Below, in pieces: positions 54,676 through 63,914 of a stretch of DNA of 64,000 nt. The position numbers and the translations under genes are program-made. The notes beneath the pieces were generated by a model. That model was not told where the DNA came from, did not search any database, and worked only from the letters and a program-made list of their open reading frames with translations. Numbering within the stretch: the stretch's first letter is position 1; each line of letters starts with the position of its first letter. Origin of the DNA: Pseudomonas arcuscaelestis (GTDB lineage Bacteria; Pseudomonadota; Gammaproteobacteria; Pseudomonadales; Pseudomonadaceae); assembly GCF_016881005.1 (NCBI RefSeq), contig NZ_JACOPV010000005.1:186001-250000 (forward strand), read 5' to 3'.

Positions 54676-56130
54676 TCAGTTGTTGGCAGACTCCGGGGCG
54701 CGTCCATAGATATCAGTAAAGCGCACGATGTCGTCTTCGCCCATATATTCGCCACTTTGTACTTCGATCATGACCAGGTCGATCACGCCCGGGTTGGTCA
54801 GGCGGTGTACGCGACCCGGTTTGATGAAGGTCGACTCATTGGTGTCGAGCAGGAACTCGTCCTCACCGTTGGTCACGCAAGCCATGCCGCTGACCACGAT
54901 CCAGTGTTCGCTGCGATGGTGGTGCATCTGCAGTGACAGCGACTCTTGCGGGCGCACCACGATGCGCTTGATCTTGAAGCGCGGGCCTTCTTCCAGCACG
55001 GTATACATGCCCCATGGGCGGTTCACTGTGCGATGCAGGCGATAAGCATCATGACCTTGGTGCTTGAGCTGCTGGGCGATCACTTTGACTTCCTGGCTGC
55101 GTGAAGCATCGGCGATCAGCAGGGCATCAGGAGTATCGATCACAATCAGATTGTCGAGGCCAACGGCGCCGACCAGTCGGCGTGGCGAATCGATGTAGCA
55201 GTTGGTTACGTCATGCAGCACGGTCTCGCCGTTGCAGTGGTTGCCGTTGTGGTCGGCTTCCTTGAGCCCGCGTACCGCCTCCCAGCAACCGATGTCGCTC
55301 CAACCAAGGTCGGCAGGCAGCACGGCGACCTGACTTGAAGTTTCCATGACTGCATAGTCGATGGAAATGTCCGGTACTTTTTCGAAGGTCTGCGGGTCAA
55401 GTTCCAACTGCAATTCGTCTTTGCCCTGTTTGCGCGGGCTTTGTTGCAAGCAGTGATGGACGCTGGCGAGCAGATCGGGAACATGGCGGTCAAGCTCGGC
55501 CAGAATCGCGTCCACACGCATGCAGAACATGCCGGCATTCCACAGGTGTTGGCCGCCATCCAGATAGCCTTGGGCTGTGACCACATCAGGTTTCTCGACA
55601 AAACATTCGACTTTGTAGCCCTGACCATTCAAGGCCTGGCCTTTTTCGATGTAGCCAAAACCGGTTTCGGCGTGACCCGGCACCAGGCCGAATGTGGTCA
55701 GCCAGCCTTCGCGAGCCAGGGTGCGAGCTTCGGCGACAGCGCGTTCAAACGCTGGGAGATCACTGATCAAGTGGTCAGCCGGCAGTATCAGCAACTGCGC
55801 GCTTTCACCGTACAACTCGGCGCAATGCAGGGCTGCGGCGGCAATTGCAGGGGCGGTGTTACGGCCGAACGGCTCGAGGATAAAGTCGAGTGCGATGCCG
55901 CTATGGTTCAGTTGGCGGTATTCATCCTGGGTGCGGAAATAGACTTCCCGATTGGTCACTGTCAAAACCCGTTCGACGTCCGGCAGGGCGCTGGCGCGAG
56001 CGAAAGTTTTTTGCAGCAGGCTCTGGCCGTCGGGCAAGCGCATAAAGGGCTTGGGCATGGTTTCGCGGGAAACAGGCCAAAGTCGAGTGCCGGCGCCGCC
56101 GGCGATGATGCAAGGGATTAGAACGCTCAT
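54676..56130 (-). CDS. Mannose-1-phosphate guanylyltransferase / mannose-6-phosphate isomerase (AlgA/PslB/WbpW type)
   Basis: 484 residues, bifunctional. The N-terminal nucleotidyltransferase has CIIAGGAGTRLWPVSRETMPKPF and the Mg/substrate segment FGYIEKGQ, FVEKPD, WNAGMF. The C-terminal cupin type II isomerase has RPWGMYTVLEEGPRFKIKRI and HHHRSEHWIVVSG (metal His). It makes GDP-mannose from mannose-6-phosphate for alginate, Psl or O-antigen sugars. AAGG lies 8 bases before the ATG at 56130. Outside any polysaccharide locus here. Confidence 0.95.
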   Translation of the reverse strand: MSVLIPCIIAGGAGTRLWPVSRETMPKPFMRLPDGQSLLQKTFARASALPDVERVLTVTNREVYFRTQDEYRQLNHSGIALDFILEPFGRNTAPAIAAAALHCAELYGESAQLLILPADHLISDLPAFERAVAEARTLAREGWLTTFGLVPGHAETGFGYIEKGQALNGQGYKVECFVEKPDVVTAQGYLDGGQHLWNAGMFCMRVDAILAELDRHVPDLLASVHHCLQQSPRKQGKDELQLELDPQTFEKVPDISIDYAVMETSSQVAVLPADLGWSDIGCWEAVRGLKEADHNGNHCNGETVLHDVTNCYIDSPRRLVGAVGLDNLIVIDTPDALLIADASRSQEVKVIAQQLKHQGHDAYRLHRTVNRPWGMYTVLEEGPRFKIKRIVVRPQESLSLQMHHHRSEHWIVVSGMACVTNGEDEFLLDTNESTFIKPGRVHRLTNPGVIDLVMIEVQSGEYMGEDDIVRFTDIYGRAPESANN

Positions 56131-56406
56131 TTCACAGCCTTGTGTCAGAGCACTGAGACTACAGTGCATTAAAGGGAATCCGGACCTGGCAGGCGCTCAC
56201 TTAAATTGTCAATAAAATGACTTTTAGTATCGGCATCTTCCGTGAAGGCCAAATATTTGTCGAATGATGCACCCAGGCGCGCGCTGTTTCAATGATATTT
56301 GTGTGAATGCTCGGCAAATATCTCGGAAAAAGCGCGATGAAATTGCAGTAAACAGGTTGGCTATAAGGTCCAGATAGTGGGTTTTCTTTCGTGGGGATTA
56401 GGCGAA

Positions 56407-57306
56407 ATGGCGCAGAAAAAAGCGTTGTTGATTTTGCATGGCAAACAGGCTTTGAACGAACAGGTGCGTGCCGCCGTCGGTGCTACGCGTGAACGTGGCT
56501 GGCCACTGGATGTGCGTTTGACATGGGAGGCCGGTGATGCCGCCCGCTGCGTCAAGGAGGCGCTGGCAGCGGGTTACAGTCATGTAGTTGCCGGCGGTGG
56601 CGATGGCACGCTGCGCGATGTCGCCGAAGCCATGGCACGATCCCAGGGGCAGGCAAGCCTTGTGCTGCTGCCATTGGGGACGGCCAATGACTTTGCCCGT
56701 GCAGCGGGAATCCCGCTGGAGCCCGAGCAGGCCCTGGCGCTGTTGGATGCCCCGGCGCGGGCCATCGATCTGGGCCAGGTGGGACAGCAGATATTTCTCA
56801 ACATGGCCACCGGCGGCTTTGGCAGCCAGGTGACCGCCAATACCTCCGAAGACCTGAAAAAGGTGCTGGGCGCGGCAGCGTACCTGTTTACCGGCTTGTC
56901 GCGCTTCAGTGAGCTCAGTGCGGCTACCGTGGAGCTGCACGGGCCGCAATTTCAGTGGCAAGGCGAGTTGTTGGCGCTGGGCATCGGCAACGGTCGTCAA
57001 GCCGGTGGTGGGCACGTGTTGTGTCCGCAGGCACAGGTCGACGACGGGCTGCTGGATGTCAGTATTTTGCCCGCGCCGCAGGAAATGGTAGGTACTTTGC
57101 GCAGTCTGCTCAGCGATGGGCTGGGATTGGATAACCTGTTCGTGCGCGCGCGCTTGCCGTGGGTTGAAATAAAGAGTTCGCAAGGCTTGGATATCAATCT
57201 CGATGGCGAGCCGCTCCAGGGAGACAGCTTGCGTTTTGAAGTGCTGGCAGGCGCGTTGCGGGTGCACTTGCCGCCTGACTCGCCATTACTCAGTCATCAA
57301 GGCTGA
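56407..57306 (+). CDS. YegS-like lipid kinase (diacylglycerol kinase family)
   Basis: 299 residues. N-terminal catalytic domain: ALLILHGKQALNEQVR, the nucleotide loop VVAGGDGTLRDVAEA (about 57-72; GGDGT) and LLPLGTANDFARAAGIP (about 92-108). The C-terminal beta domain has LALGIGNGRQAGGG and LDINLDGEPLQGD. Phosphorylates a lipid such as phosphatidylglycerol or diacylglycerol. The last 17 bases overlap the convergent response-regulator gene. Confidence 0.94.
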   Translation: MAQKKALLILHGKQALNEQVRAAVGATRERGWPLDVRLTWEAGDAARCVKEALAAGYSHVVAGGGDGTLRDVAEAMARSQGQASLVLLPLGTANDFARAAGIPLEPEQALALLDAPARAIDLGQVGQQIFLNMATGGFGSQVTANTSEDLKKVLGAAAYLFTGLSRFSELSAATVELHGPQFQWQGELLALGIGNGRQAGGGHVLCPQAQVDDGLLDVSILPAPQEMVGTLRSLLSDGLGLDNLFVRARLPWVEIKSSQGLDINLDGEPLQGDSLRFEVLAGALRVHLPPDSPLLSHQG

Positions 57307-57949
57307 TGATTCGCTCGCGCACTGCAAACAGCACCAGGCCGGCTACATCATAGATATGCAAGCGTTTCATGATCTGGGATCGATGGGTTTCCACGGTCTT
57401 AATACTCAAGCCCAGCCCGTGGGCAATTTCCCGAGTTGATTTGCCGCGCACAATCAAGCGCAAAATTTCCAATTGACGGGCCGTGAGGTTGTGATTTTCC
57501 GACATCTGCGGCTTGGGTTTGTGCGTGCGTGACAAGGCCCGATTGATCACCGTATGGGCAATCGCCGGGCTCAAGTAGCGCTCATTGTTACGCAGCGCTG
57601 CCAGGGCTTGTTCGAGTTCGGTGGCGGTGGTGTCTTTGAGTAGATAGCCGTGGGCGCCGCTTTCCAGGGCCTGCATGATCAGTTCGGGGTCTGTGTGCAT
57701 CGACAGAATCAGGACCTTGCTGCGGCAGCCATTGGCGCGCAGTTGGGTCAAGGCATCGAGGCCATTGGTGGTGCGCATGGAAATATCCAGCAGGATGATG
57801 TCTGGGTCCAGGTGCAGTACCAACTCAGCCACCTGGTTGCCATCATTGCCTTCGCCCACCACCGTATAACCAGGGAGATAAGACACCAAGGCGCGAACGC
57901 CTGCACGGATCAGCGAGTGGTCATCTATCAGCAACAACTTACAGGTCAT
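57290..57949 (-). CDS. NarL/LuxR-family response regulator
   Basis: 219 residues. Receiver domain (LLIDDHSLIRAGV, phosphoacceptor in IILLDISMRTTNG, VLILSMHTD) and a LuxR-type HTH (NLTARQLEILRLIVRGKSTREIAHGLGLSIKTVETHRSQIMKRL). It overlaps the upstream kinase gene by 4 bases, so the two form a cognate pair. Regulon unknown. Its 3' end overlaps the lipid kinase gene. Confidence 0.94.
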   Translation of the reverse strand: MTCKLLLIDDHSLIRAGVRALVSYLPGYTVVGEGNDGNQVAELVLHLDPDIILLDISMRTTNGLDALTQLRANGCRSKVLILSMHTDPELIMQALESGAHGYLLKDTTATELEQALAALRNNERYLSPAIAHTVINRALSRTHKPKPQMSENHNLTARQLEILRLIVRGKSTREIAHGLGLSIKTVETHRSQIMKRLHIYDVAGLVLFAVRERIISLDD

Positions 57950-58836
57950 GGGGCACTACTTGTGTCGGCGCGTTCGAGGGTGCGGGGCGGCCAGGGGAAC
58001 AGGGCGTCGATGCGGGTACCTTTACCGGGCTGGCTGCTGACAGTCAGCGTGCCGTCAAGAAGCGCCGCGCGTTCGTACATGCCGGCCATGCCGCGCTGCC
58101 CTTCATCTGCGGGGTTGCTGGCTGGCAGAAAGCCGTGCCCGTCGTCACGGATCGACAGCGCAAGGCCCGCCGGCTGGCGTTCGATGCAAATGATCAAGTT
58201 GCGAGCGTCAGCATGGCGAAGAATATTGGTGACGGCTTCCTGGGTGATACGGAAGGCGGCAATGGCCATCTCTTCGGGAATTCCGCCAAGACGCTGGCGG
58301 CATTCAAGGCTCCAATGCAGGCTGGTGTTTTCCAGGGTGCGCACCAGGTGGGCGCGTAAACTGGCCTCCAGCCCAAGGCTGGACAACTGGCGAGGATTGA
58401 GGGTGGCGCAGACGTCGCGCATGTTATCCAAAGTGTCATCCAGTGTGCTGCGCAAGGTGCTGCAGTGCTCCTGCAGCGCGCCGGGTGCGAGGCGCTGCAG
58501 CAAGTCGGCCTGAAGCTTGGCGGCGGTCAGCAGCTGGCCGATATCATCATGCAGCTCTCGGCTTATGCGCTGGCGCTCACTCTCCTGAACTTTGAGCAGA
58601 CGGTCAGCGAGTTCGGCAGGGCGCATGGCAATTGAACGTGCCCATTGGTGAAGGTGCCAACCGATGCTCAGCATGGCAGCAAGGTGCAGCAGGATAACGG
58701 CAAGCGGCATTGGCAGCGTGTAAATATACAGGACCAGGTTGGCGGCGATCGAGGTGAGGCACAAGACAGTGGTGAGTCCGCGCAGAAGGGCGGCTCCGGG
58801 GGGCCAGAACTTGGATCGATTTAGGCTTGAGAGCAT
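57946..58836 (-). CDS. HisKA_3-type sensor histidine kinase (NarX/UhpB-like)
   Basis: 296 residues. Two membrane helices near 20-65 with almost no periplasmic loop, then a HisKA_3 domain with phosphoacceptor His in ERQRISRELHDDIGQLLTAAKLQ (about 105-128). HATPase follows with EAVTNILRHADARN and LSIRDDGHGF. The lack of a sensor domain suggests membrane-intrinsic sensing. Start at 58836 (MLSSLNRSKFWPPG); a TTG 17 codons upstream is possible. Paired with the response regulator by an ATGA overlap. Confidence 0.92.
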   Translation of the reverse strand: MLSSLNRSKFWPPGAALLRGLTTVLCLTSIAANLVLYIYTLPMPLAVILLHLAAMLSIGWHLHQWARSIAMRPAELADRLLKVQESERQRISRELHDDIGQLLTAAKLQADLLQRLAPGALQEHCSTLRSTLDDTLDNMRDVCATLNPRQLSSLGLEASLRAHLVRTLENTSLHWSLECRQRLGGIPEEMAIAAFRITQEAVTNILRHADARNLIICIERQPAGLALSIRDDGHGFLPASNPADEGQRGMAGMYERAALLDGTLTVSSQPGKGTRIDALFPWPPRTLERADTSSAP

Positions 58837-59274
58837 AGAAAAATGAAGCCATTGAAATATCGCGGTAGAAAGCCGTGCAAGTAGCAAGCTAGAGACGTTT
58901 TGGCAGTGCCTTCAATATCGTTGAATGTCGGCAGCAAACGGCCTGGATAAATACTTGCGCCAAGTGACTTAGTCATCTAAGGCGTGTCCGACCTGGGGGT
59001 ATCTGGTCGTCTTTGGCGCGCATGGTATCACTTCAAGTGTAAATGGTCGCGAACTCTCGGGACTGTCACAATCGTCAGGTTTTACGGGCTGATGCCCGGA
59101 TTTCTCAGGGGCTTGATCCTAGCATTTGGCCACTACTTTATTAGCCGAAAATTTTGCCCGTAGAACTAAAGTCATACTTGTCAAAGTGGCTGCGGCAATG
59201 GGTCGGTCTGTGCGTAAAGTTCAAGGCTAATATGCTCTCCGGGCGCGTCGACTGGCCAGGGGCGGTCATGCTTT
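58837..59274. other. 438-bp gap upstream of the NarXL-like pair
   Basis: It contains the promoter region of the kinase gene and the tail of the Hpt-like gene. Base composition dips in GC around 59130-59190. I see no gene, RNA motif or strong terminator in it. Confidence 0.5.
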
Positions 59275-59772
59275 TTAGTTGTCCGTACTTGGGTGCCTAA
59301 TTGTCGGATGAAGCAGGTGCGACGGATGGTCGCAAGGGGTTTGGCTGGCGCTGCAGGATTCGCAGGCCGGCACTGGGTTCAGCGCGGCGGCAAGGTTATC
59401 CAGCAATGTAACTTGTTCATCGGTATCCAGCCCCAGGCGACCGGTGCAAGGATCCACCAACTCCAATTGCCAGGCCAGAAGGGTCAGGCACTCGGTGAGA
59501 GCGGGCAGGGCGCCTCCTGGCAGTTGCGCTGGATTCTGGGCTGTTTCCAGCAAATGCTGAAGTTGTCTGCAGTAGCTGGCCACTTCTACCAACCCCAGGC
59601 GTTGAGCGCGGTTGACCAGCGATGCCAGTGTGTCGCTCAAGCAATGACAGGCATCCGGATCGTTGTCGATCAGTTCTAGATGCTGCAAGCACTCCTGGGC
59701 TTGGGTCAGCAGCACTTGAGCATCCACCAGGAACTCCTGGAGCGCGCCGCTGTTCAGTGATTCGTTGGCCAT
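59275..59772 (-). CDS. Hpt-like protein without the phosphoacceptor histidine (opposite cheV)
   Basis: 165 residues, nearly all helical, starting MANESLNSGALQEFLVDAQVLL. The central part LASLVNRAQRLGLVEVASYCRQLQHLL follows the helix-2 pattern of Hpt domains (AHTLKGSARTLGA..LA..A..LE), but the phosphoacceptor position is Ala rather than His. A second similar helical pair follows (LTECLTLLAWQLELVD...TLLDNLAAAL). GGAG is 7 bases before this ATG; another ATG lies one codon upstream. Divergent from cheV. The fold assignment is inference. Confidence 0.7.
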   Translation of the reverse strand: MANESLNSGALQEFLVDAQVLLTQAQECLQHLELIDNDPDACHCLSDTLASLVNRAQRLGLVEVASYCRQLQHLLETAQNPAQLPGGALPALTECLTLLAWQLELVDPCTGRLGLDTDEQVTLLDNLAAALNPVPACESCSASQTPCDHPSHLLHPTIRHPSTDN

Positions 59773-60120
59773 CATTTGGCTCCAGCGCAAAGGGCTGGAG
59801 CAGGGGCTGGCCACAATGAGGCGATCGCTGACAAAAGCCTGACTCCGTTCATGCAATGAGAATGGCGTCACATTAATGGCTATTGGATATCGCGAACATC
59901 AGGTCCCGCCCGATTGCTACTAGGGGATTCCCTGATGGTGCGACTTGTATGCGACCTTTTGCGAAGGATAGCGACAGGAGGGGCGCTCAGCAGTAAAGCA
60001 TGATGTTAAAATGACATCAATGCTTGGCGAAGCATTTTCGCCAGGGGGTCAAGATGAGTTCGATCCGGCCGATACAGAGCCATTGGATTCGTTTATTGAA
60101 ACACGCCTGGGGGTTCTTAA
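59773..60120. other. Divergent promoter region between the Hpt-like gene and cheV
   Basis: 348 bases with the FliA element at 60049-60075. The small frame starting at the ATG at 60053 lies within that promoter and is not a gene. The dyad ATGATGTT...GACATCA near 60001-60018 is a possible operator. Confidence 0.5.
60049..60075 (+). promoter_or_regulatory. Sigma-28 (FliA) promoter for cheV
   Basis: TCAA, 15 bases, GCCGATAC: seven of eight -10 bases match the FliA consensus and the spacing is canonical. It is the same arrangement as the aer promoter in this window. The start site would be about 38 bases before the cheV ATG. Confidence 0.78.
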
Positions 60121-61056
60121 ATGGCTGGCATTCTCGACACTGTAGACCAAAGAACGCAGTTGGTAGGTGAGAACCGCCTGGAAATTCTGATGTTCCGCCT
60201 GGCTGGCCGGCAGCTGTTCGCGATCAACGTTTTCAAGGTTCAGGAGGTGCTGCAAATGCCCAAGCTGACCTTGATGCCACAACGCCACGCCTATGTTTGT
60301 GGCGTGGTTAACCTGCGCGGGCAGACGCTGCCGGTAATCGACCTGTCCCAGGCTATCGGCATGCGAGCGCTGGAGCCGGGGCCGGGCAGCACAATTATCG
60401 TTACCGAGTACAATCGTTCGGTTCAGGCATTTTTGGTAGGTGGGGTCGACCGGATCGTCAACATGAACTGGGAGGCGATTATGCCGCCACCTAGCAGCGC
60501 CGGTCGCCAGCATTACTTGACGGCCATCAGCAAGGTTGATGAGCAGTTGGTAGAAATCATCGACGTGGAAAAAGTCCTGGCCGAAATTGTGCCTTACAGT
60601 GCCAAGGTTTCACGCGACAAACTCCAGGACCCCGTACTGGCTCGAGCCCGTGGCCGTGAGGTGCTATTGGTGGATGACTCCACGGTAGCGCTGGCGCAAC
60701 TGCGCGATACGTTGTCGCAGTTGGGGGTGAAAATGCACATTGCCACGGATGGTCTGAAAGCGCTGCGCATGCTCAAGGGCTGGGCGGATGCAGGAGAGGA
60801 CGTTTGTGAAAAGCTGTTGATGATTTTCACCGATGCCGAGATGCCGGAAATGGACGGTTATCGCCTGACCACCGAGATTCGAAATGACGCTCGCTTGCGC
60901 CCGCTTCATGTGGTGTTGCATACCTCGCTGTCGGGTAGCTTCAACGAATCGATGGTGAAAAAGGTCGGCTGTGACAACTTTCTATCCAAGTTCCAGCCCG
61001 ACAAATTGGTCGATGTTGTGCGTCAGCGCCTGATGCTGGATGAAGCCACGGCCTGA
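60121..61056 (+). CDS. cheV: CheV, CheW-receiver chemotaxis coupling protein
   Basis: 311 residues. A CheW-like domain (about 20-165; LAGRQLFAINVFKVQEVLQMP, CGVVNLRGQTLPVIDL) is fused to a receiver domain (about 180-305; VLLVDDSTVALAQLRDTL, phosphoacceptor in IFTDAEMPEMDGYRL, Lys in NFLSKFQPDKL). It couples certain receptors to CheA and its phosphorylation tunes adaptation. A FliA promoter lies upstream. It is outside any che cluster, as are many pseudomonad cheV genes. Confidence 0.95.
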   Translation: MAGILDTVDQRTQLVGENRLEILMFRLAGRQLFAINVFKVQEVLQMPKLTLMPQRHAYVCGVVNLRGQTLPVIDLSQAIGMRALEPGPGSTIIVTEYNRSVQAFLVGGVDRIVNMNWEAIMPPPSSAGRQHYLTAISKVDEQLVEIIDVEKVLAEIVPYSAKVSRDKLQDPVLARARGREVLLVDDSTVALAQLRDTLSQLGVKMHIATDGLKALRMLKGWADAGEDVCEKLLMIFTDAEMPEMDGYRLTTEIRNDARLRPLHVVLHTSLSGSFNESMVKKVGCDNFLSKFQPDKLVDVVRQRLMLDEATA

Positions 61057-61101
61057 GTCGGTATAAGCTTGGGCTTTGAACCGGCAGAAGGAAGGTCGTC
61101 G

Positions 61102-61905
61102 ATGCAATTGAGTGCGCTTTACCGTTACCCGCTTAAGTCCGCGCGCGGCCAAGCGCTGCAATCGTCTTCGCTGGGACTGCTGGGATTGAATGGTGATCGT
61201 CGCTGGATGCTGGTAGAGCGTGGCAATGGTCGCTTCCTGACGCAGCGCGCGTATCCGCAGATGAGTCAGTTGACGGCCTTGTATAGCGATGATGGCCACC
61301 TCACTCTTCAAGCGCCGGGGCGATCGGCGCTGTCTGTGCCGGTGCCGCAGGCTGACAGTGACCTGCGCGGCGTGACGATCTGGCGCGACACCTTCCGTGT
61401 GCCGGATGCCGGGGACGAGGCAGGTCAATGGCTGAGCGAATTCATTGGCAAGGACATCCGCCTGGTCCATGTACCTGAGGAGCGCGCTCGTTTTTTGCCT
61501 GGCGGTTATGGTGATAACACCGACCGAGTGGCCTTCGCCGATGGCTTTCCTTTGCTGCTTATCGGTCAATCCTCTCTGGATGATCTGATCCAGAAGGTCG
61601 GTCGGCCGCTGGAGATGGCGCGTTTTCGTCCCAACCTGGTGGTTGAGGGGGCACAGGCTTTTGCCGAGGATGGTTGGAAGCGAATCCGTGTCGGTGACAT
61701 GGAGTTTCGCGTACTCAAGCCCTGTGAACGCTGCATCATGACCACCATTGATCCGCAGACAGGCGAGCGCAGCGCCGACCGCGAACCGCTGACCACACTC
61801 AAGACCTATCGGCAAAAAGAAGGGGATGTGCTATTCGGTCAGAACCTGGTGGCCGATGGCAGCGGTACGCTTGAGGTGGGGATGCCGGTGACGGTACTTG
61901 AATAG
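61102..61905 (+). CDS. MOSC-domain protein (YcbX/mARC-like)
   Basis: 267 residues. N-terminal MOSC_N (MQLSALYRYPLKSARGQALQ, GDRRWMLVE..GRFLTQRAYPQM) and C-terminal MOSC with LVVEGAQAFAEDGWKRIRVGD and the conserved Cys in CERCIMTTIDPQTGE, the likely Mo ligand. Relatives reduce N-hydroxylated compounds. No ferredoxin domain is attached (E. coli YcbX has one). AAGG lies 8 bases before the ATG, 46 bases after cheV. Confidence 0.93.
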   Translation: MQLSALYRYPLKSARGQALQSSSLGLLGLNGDRRWMLVERGNGRFLTQRAYPQMSQLTALYSDDGHLTLQAPGRSALSVPVPQADSDLRGVTIWRDTFRVPDAGDEAGQWLSEFIGKDIRLVHVPEERARFLPGGYGDNTDRVAFADGFPLLLIGQSSLDDLIQKVGRPLEMARFRPNLVVEGAQAFAEDGWKRIRVGDMEFRVLKPCERCIMTTIDPQTGERSADREPLTTLKTYRQKEGDVLFGQNLVADGSGTLEVGMPVTVLE

Positions 61906-61921
61906 TAGCCGGTAGAGGGCG

Positions 61922-61960
61922 CCTGTATAACGCCGGTACCGTTGACCGGCGTTATACAGG
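61922..61960. terminator. Long perfect inverted repeat between convergent genes
   Basis: 16-bp perfect arms (61922-61937 with 61945-61960; arm CCTGTATAACGCCGGT) around a 7-base loop, followed at once by the 12-base palindrome GCAGTGCACTGC (61961-61972). There is no T tract on the plus strand; TTTTTT lies upstream of the hairpin on the minus strand. It sits between the stops of the MOSC gene and slt and probably terminates one or both. Confidence 0.65.
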
Positions 61961-61985
61961 GCAGTGCACTGCGAAAAAATCGAGC

Positions 61986-63914
61986 TTACTGATCGTCAAA
62001 ATACCGCTCATGCCAATCCACCAGCGGCTGTGGCGAGTTGAGCTTTTGGCCGTAGATTACCGAGTAGGACAGTACGTTCTGCACGTATTGGCGAGTCTCA
62101 TCGAACGGAATCGATTCTACCCACACATCGAAGCTCAGGTGATCGGCGCCACGCAGCCATTGCCGCACTCGACCTGGCCCCGCGTTGTAGGCGGCTGAAG
62201 CCAGGACCCGGTTACCGTTGAATTGGCTGTGCACCTGGCTCAGGTAAGCCGCGCCAAGCTGGATGTTTTTGTCCGGATTGAACACCTGGGCGGGTGAAGC
62301 CAGGGGGATTCTGAACTTGCGTGCGGTTTCCTTGGCGGTAGCGGGCATCAATTGCATCAGGCCGCTGGCGCCAACGCTGGAGCGGGCGTCCTCCATGAAC
62401 GCACTTTCCTGGCGAGTGATGGCGAACACCCAGCTCGAATGCAGGCCACGCACCTTGGCTTCACGCACCAGCGTGTCGCGGTGGGCCATTGGGAAGCGAA
62501 TGTCCAGGTCATCCCAGTACTTGGCCTGGCTGATGGTGCGAATCGCCGGGAAGTACCAGCGCATATCGTAGGCCAGGCGCGCTTGAGCCACCATTTCGTC
62601 GCGGTTGAAGTGGCGACTGACGTGATACCACTCACGTCGACCATCAACGATCTGGCCACGCGCATGGAACTCCAAGGCACGACGGATCCCCGGTGTGTTG
62701 CGAACCTTGTCCATCAAAGCCTTGCTCAGCACCAGGGGTTTGTTGTTGAGCTGGTAAGGGGTTTTTGCTCGGTCGGCGGCCAGGAAACCATAGAAGTCAC
62801 GCTCCCGGGCAACAGTTTTGTACAGCATGGGAATCTGCGTGTTCTGTGGCTGCGCCAGTTCAAGGCTGCGCGCTTGCCAGTAACGCCAGCGGTTGCTTGA
62901 GGCGAGATCCTGCGGCAGGCGCTTGGTTAACTCGTAGGTATCTTCCCAGCGTCCCAGGCGCAACAGCAGGCGTAGGCGCCACTCGGTAACGGTGTTGTCG
63001 CGCAGCTCAGGGTCGTAGCGGGTCATCAGGTCCAGAGCCCGCGGGTCGTAGCGGCGGGCCAGGGTCAGGCCGATTTCACGGGCGATGGCGACTTTTTCGT
63101 CGCGCGAGAAGTGCATGCGGCTGGCGTAGTCATCCAGCAGGCTCATGGCGCGCTGCGGGTCTTGGCGCGCGAGGCGACGCAAGCCGAGGCTGACTACATC
63201 CGACATGGCGTCGTTGACGGGTGCGAAGCGACTCGGTTGGTTCAGCAGTTGTGGTTTCTGTGCCACCTCCACCAGCAGGCGGCCCTGTGGTGCCAGGGTG
63301 GGCAGGGTTTTGGTCAGGCTGTTGGCCAGTGCATAGTTGCGGGCCTGGGCTGCAAGTTTGGTGCGCTCCCAGCGTTTTTGCTCACTGAGCTGACCTTCGG
63401 CTGCCCAGCGCTCGAACAGGGCATCACAAGCGGCAGGCTGGGATTTTCCTACCAACCAGAGTTTTTCTGCGCTGGCGTAGCCCTCGGCGCGCTGGCCTTG
63501 GATCAATTGGCGCTGGCCATTGAGGCAGTCGAGTTCAGTGAAGTTGAGTTTCGGGTCGTAGTAACGGCTGAAGGTTTCCCATTCGCCACGCTCAGCCAGC
63601 CAGCGCAACCAGCGCAGTTTCATCCAGTTGGCCTGGGGCAGGTCGCCATGGGCGGCGAGGAATTTTTCAATCTCGGCGTTACTGGCGGTTTTCAGTCGTG
63701 CGGTCAGTTCGTCGTAGGCCAGATAGGGCGTCAGCGGATAATCACTCAACGCCTTGGCATAGCGCAGGTAGGGCCCTTTGTCGCCCTTGGCCAGGGCGCG
63801 CTTGGCCTCGTCATAATACTGGCGCTGCACGGTGATGTCGGTGGCCTGGGCGACGCTGGCTGCGGAGGCCGAGAGAAGCAGGCAGGAAACTAGATTTAAC
63901 AGGCGGCTGCGCAT
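61986..63914 (-). CDS. slt: Soluble lytic murein transglycosylase
   Basis: 642 residues. Signal peptide MRSRLLNLVSCLLLSASAASVAQA. A long superhelical alpha domain forms the doughnut typical of Slt70. The C-terminal transglycosylase domain (about 470-620) has the catalytic Glu in ITRQESAFMEDARSSVGASGLMQLMPATAKETAR and AYNAGPGRVRQWL. It cleaves glycan strands to 1,6-anhydro products in the periplasm. The start at 63914 has GGAAG upstream and gives a clean signal peptide; in-frame ATGs 8 and 16 codons earlier do not. Confidence 0.96.
   Translation of the reverse strand: MRSRLLNLVSCLLLSASAASVAQATDITVQRQYYDEAKRALAKGDKGPYLRYAKALSDYPLTPYLAYDELTARLKTASNAEIEKFLAAHGDLPQANWMKLRWLRWLAERGEWETFSRYYDPKLNFTELDCLNGQRQLIQGQRAEGYASAEKLWLVGKSQPAACDALFERWAAEGQLSEQKRWERTKLAAQARNYALANSLTKTLPTLAPQGRLLVEVAQKPQLLNQPSRFAPVNDAMSDVVSLGLRRLARQDPQRAMSLLDDYASRMHFSRDEKVAIAREIGLTLARRYDPRALDLMTRYDPELRDNTVTEWRLRLLLRLGRWEDTYELTKRLPQDLASSNRWRYWQARSLELAQPQNTQIPMLYKTVARERDFYGFLAADRAKTPYQLNNKPLVLSKALMDKVRNTPGIRRALEFHARGQIVDGRREWYHVSRHFNRDEMVAQARLAYDMRWYFPAIRTISQAKYWDDLDIRFPMAHRDTLVREAKVRGLHSSWVFAITRQESAFMEDARSSVGASGLMQLMPATAKETARKFRIPLASPAQVFNPDKNIQLGAAYLSQVHSQFNGNRVLASAAYNAGPGRVRQWLRGADHLSFDVWVESIPFDETRQYVQNVLSYSVIYGQKLNSPQPLVDWHERYFDDQ

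Noticed and set aside
60053..60166. Small frame (leader peptide?) before cheV
   Set aside because: Its ATG lies inside the spacer of the FliA promoter, upstream of the expected transcript start.
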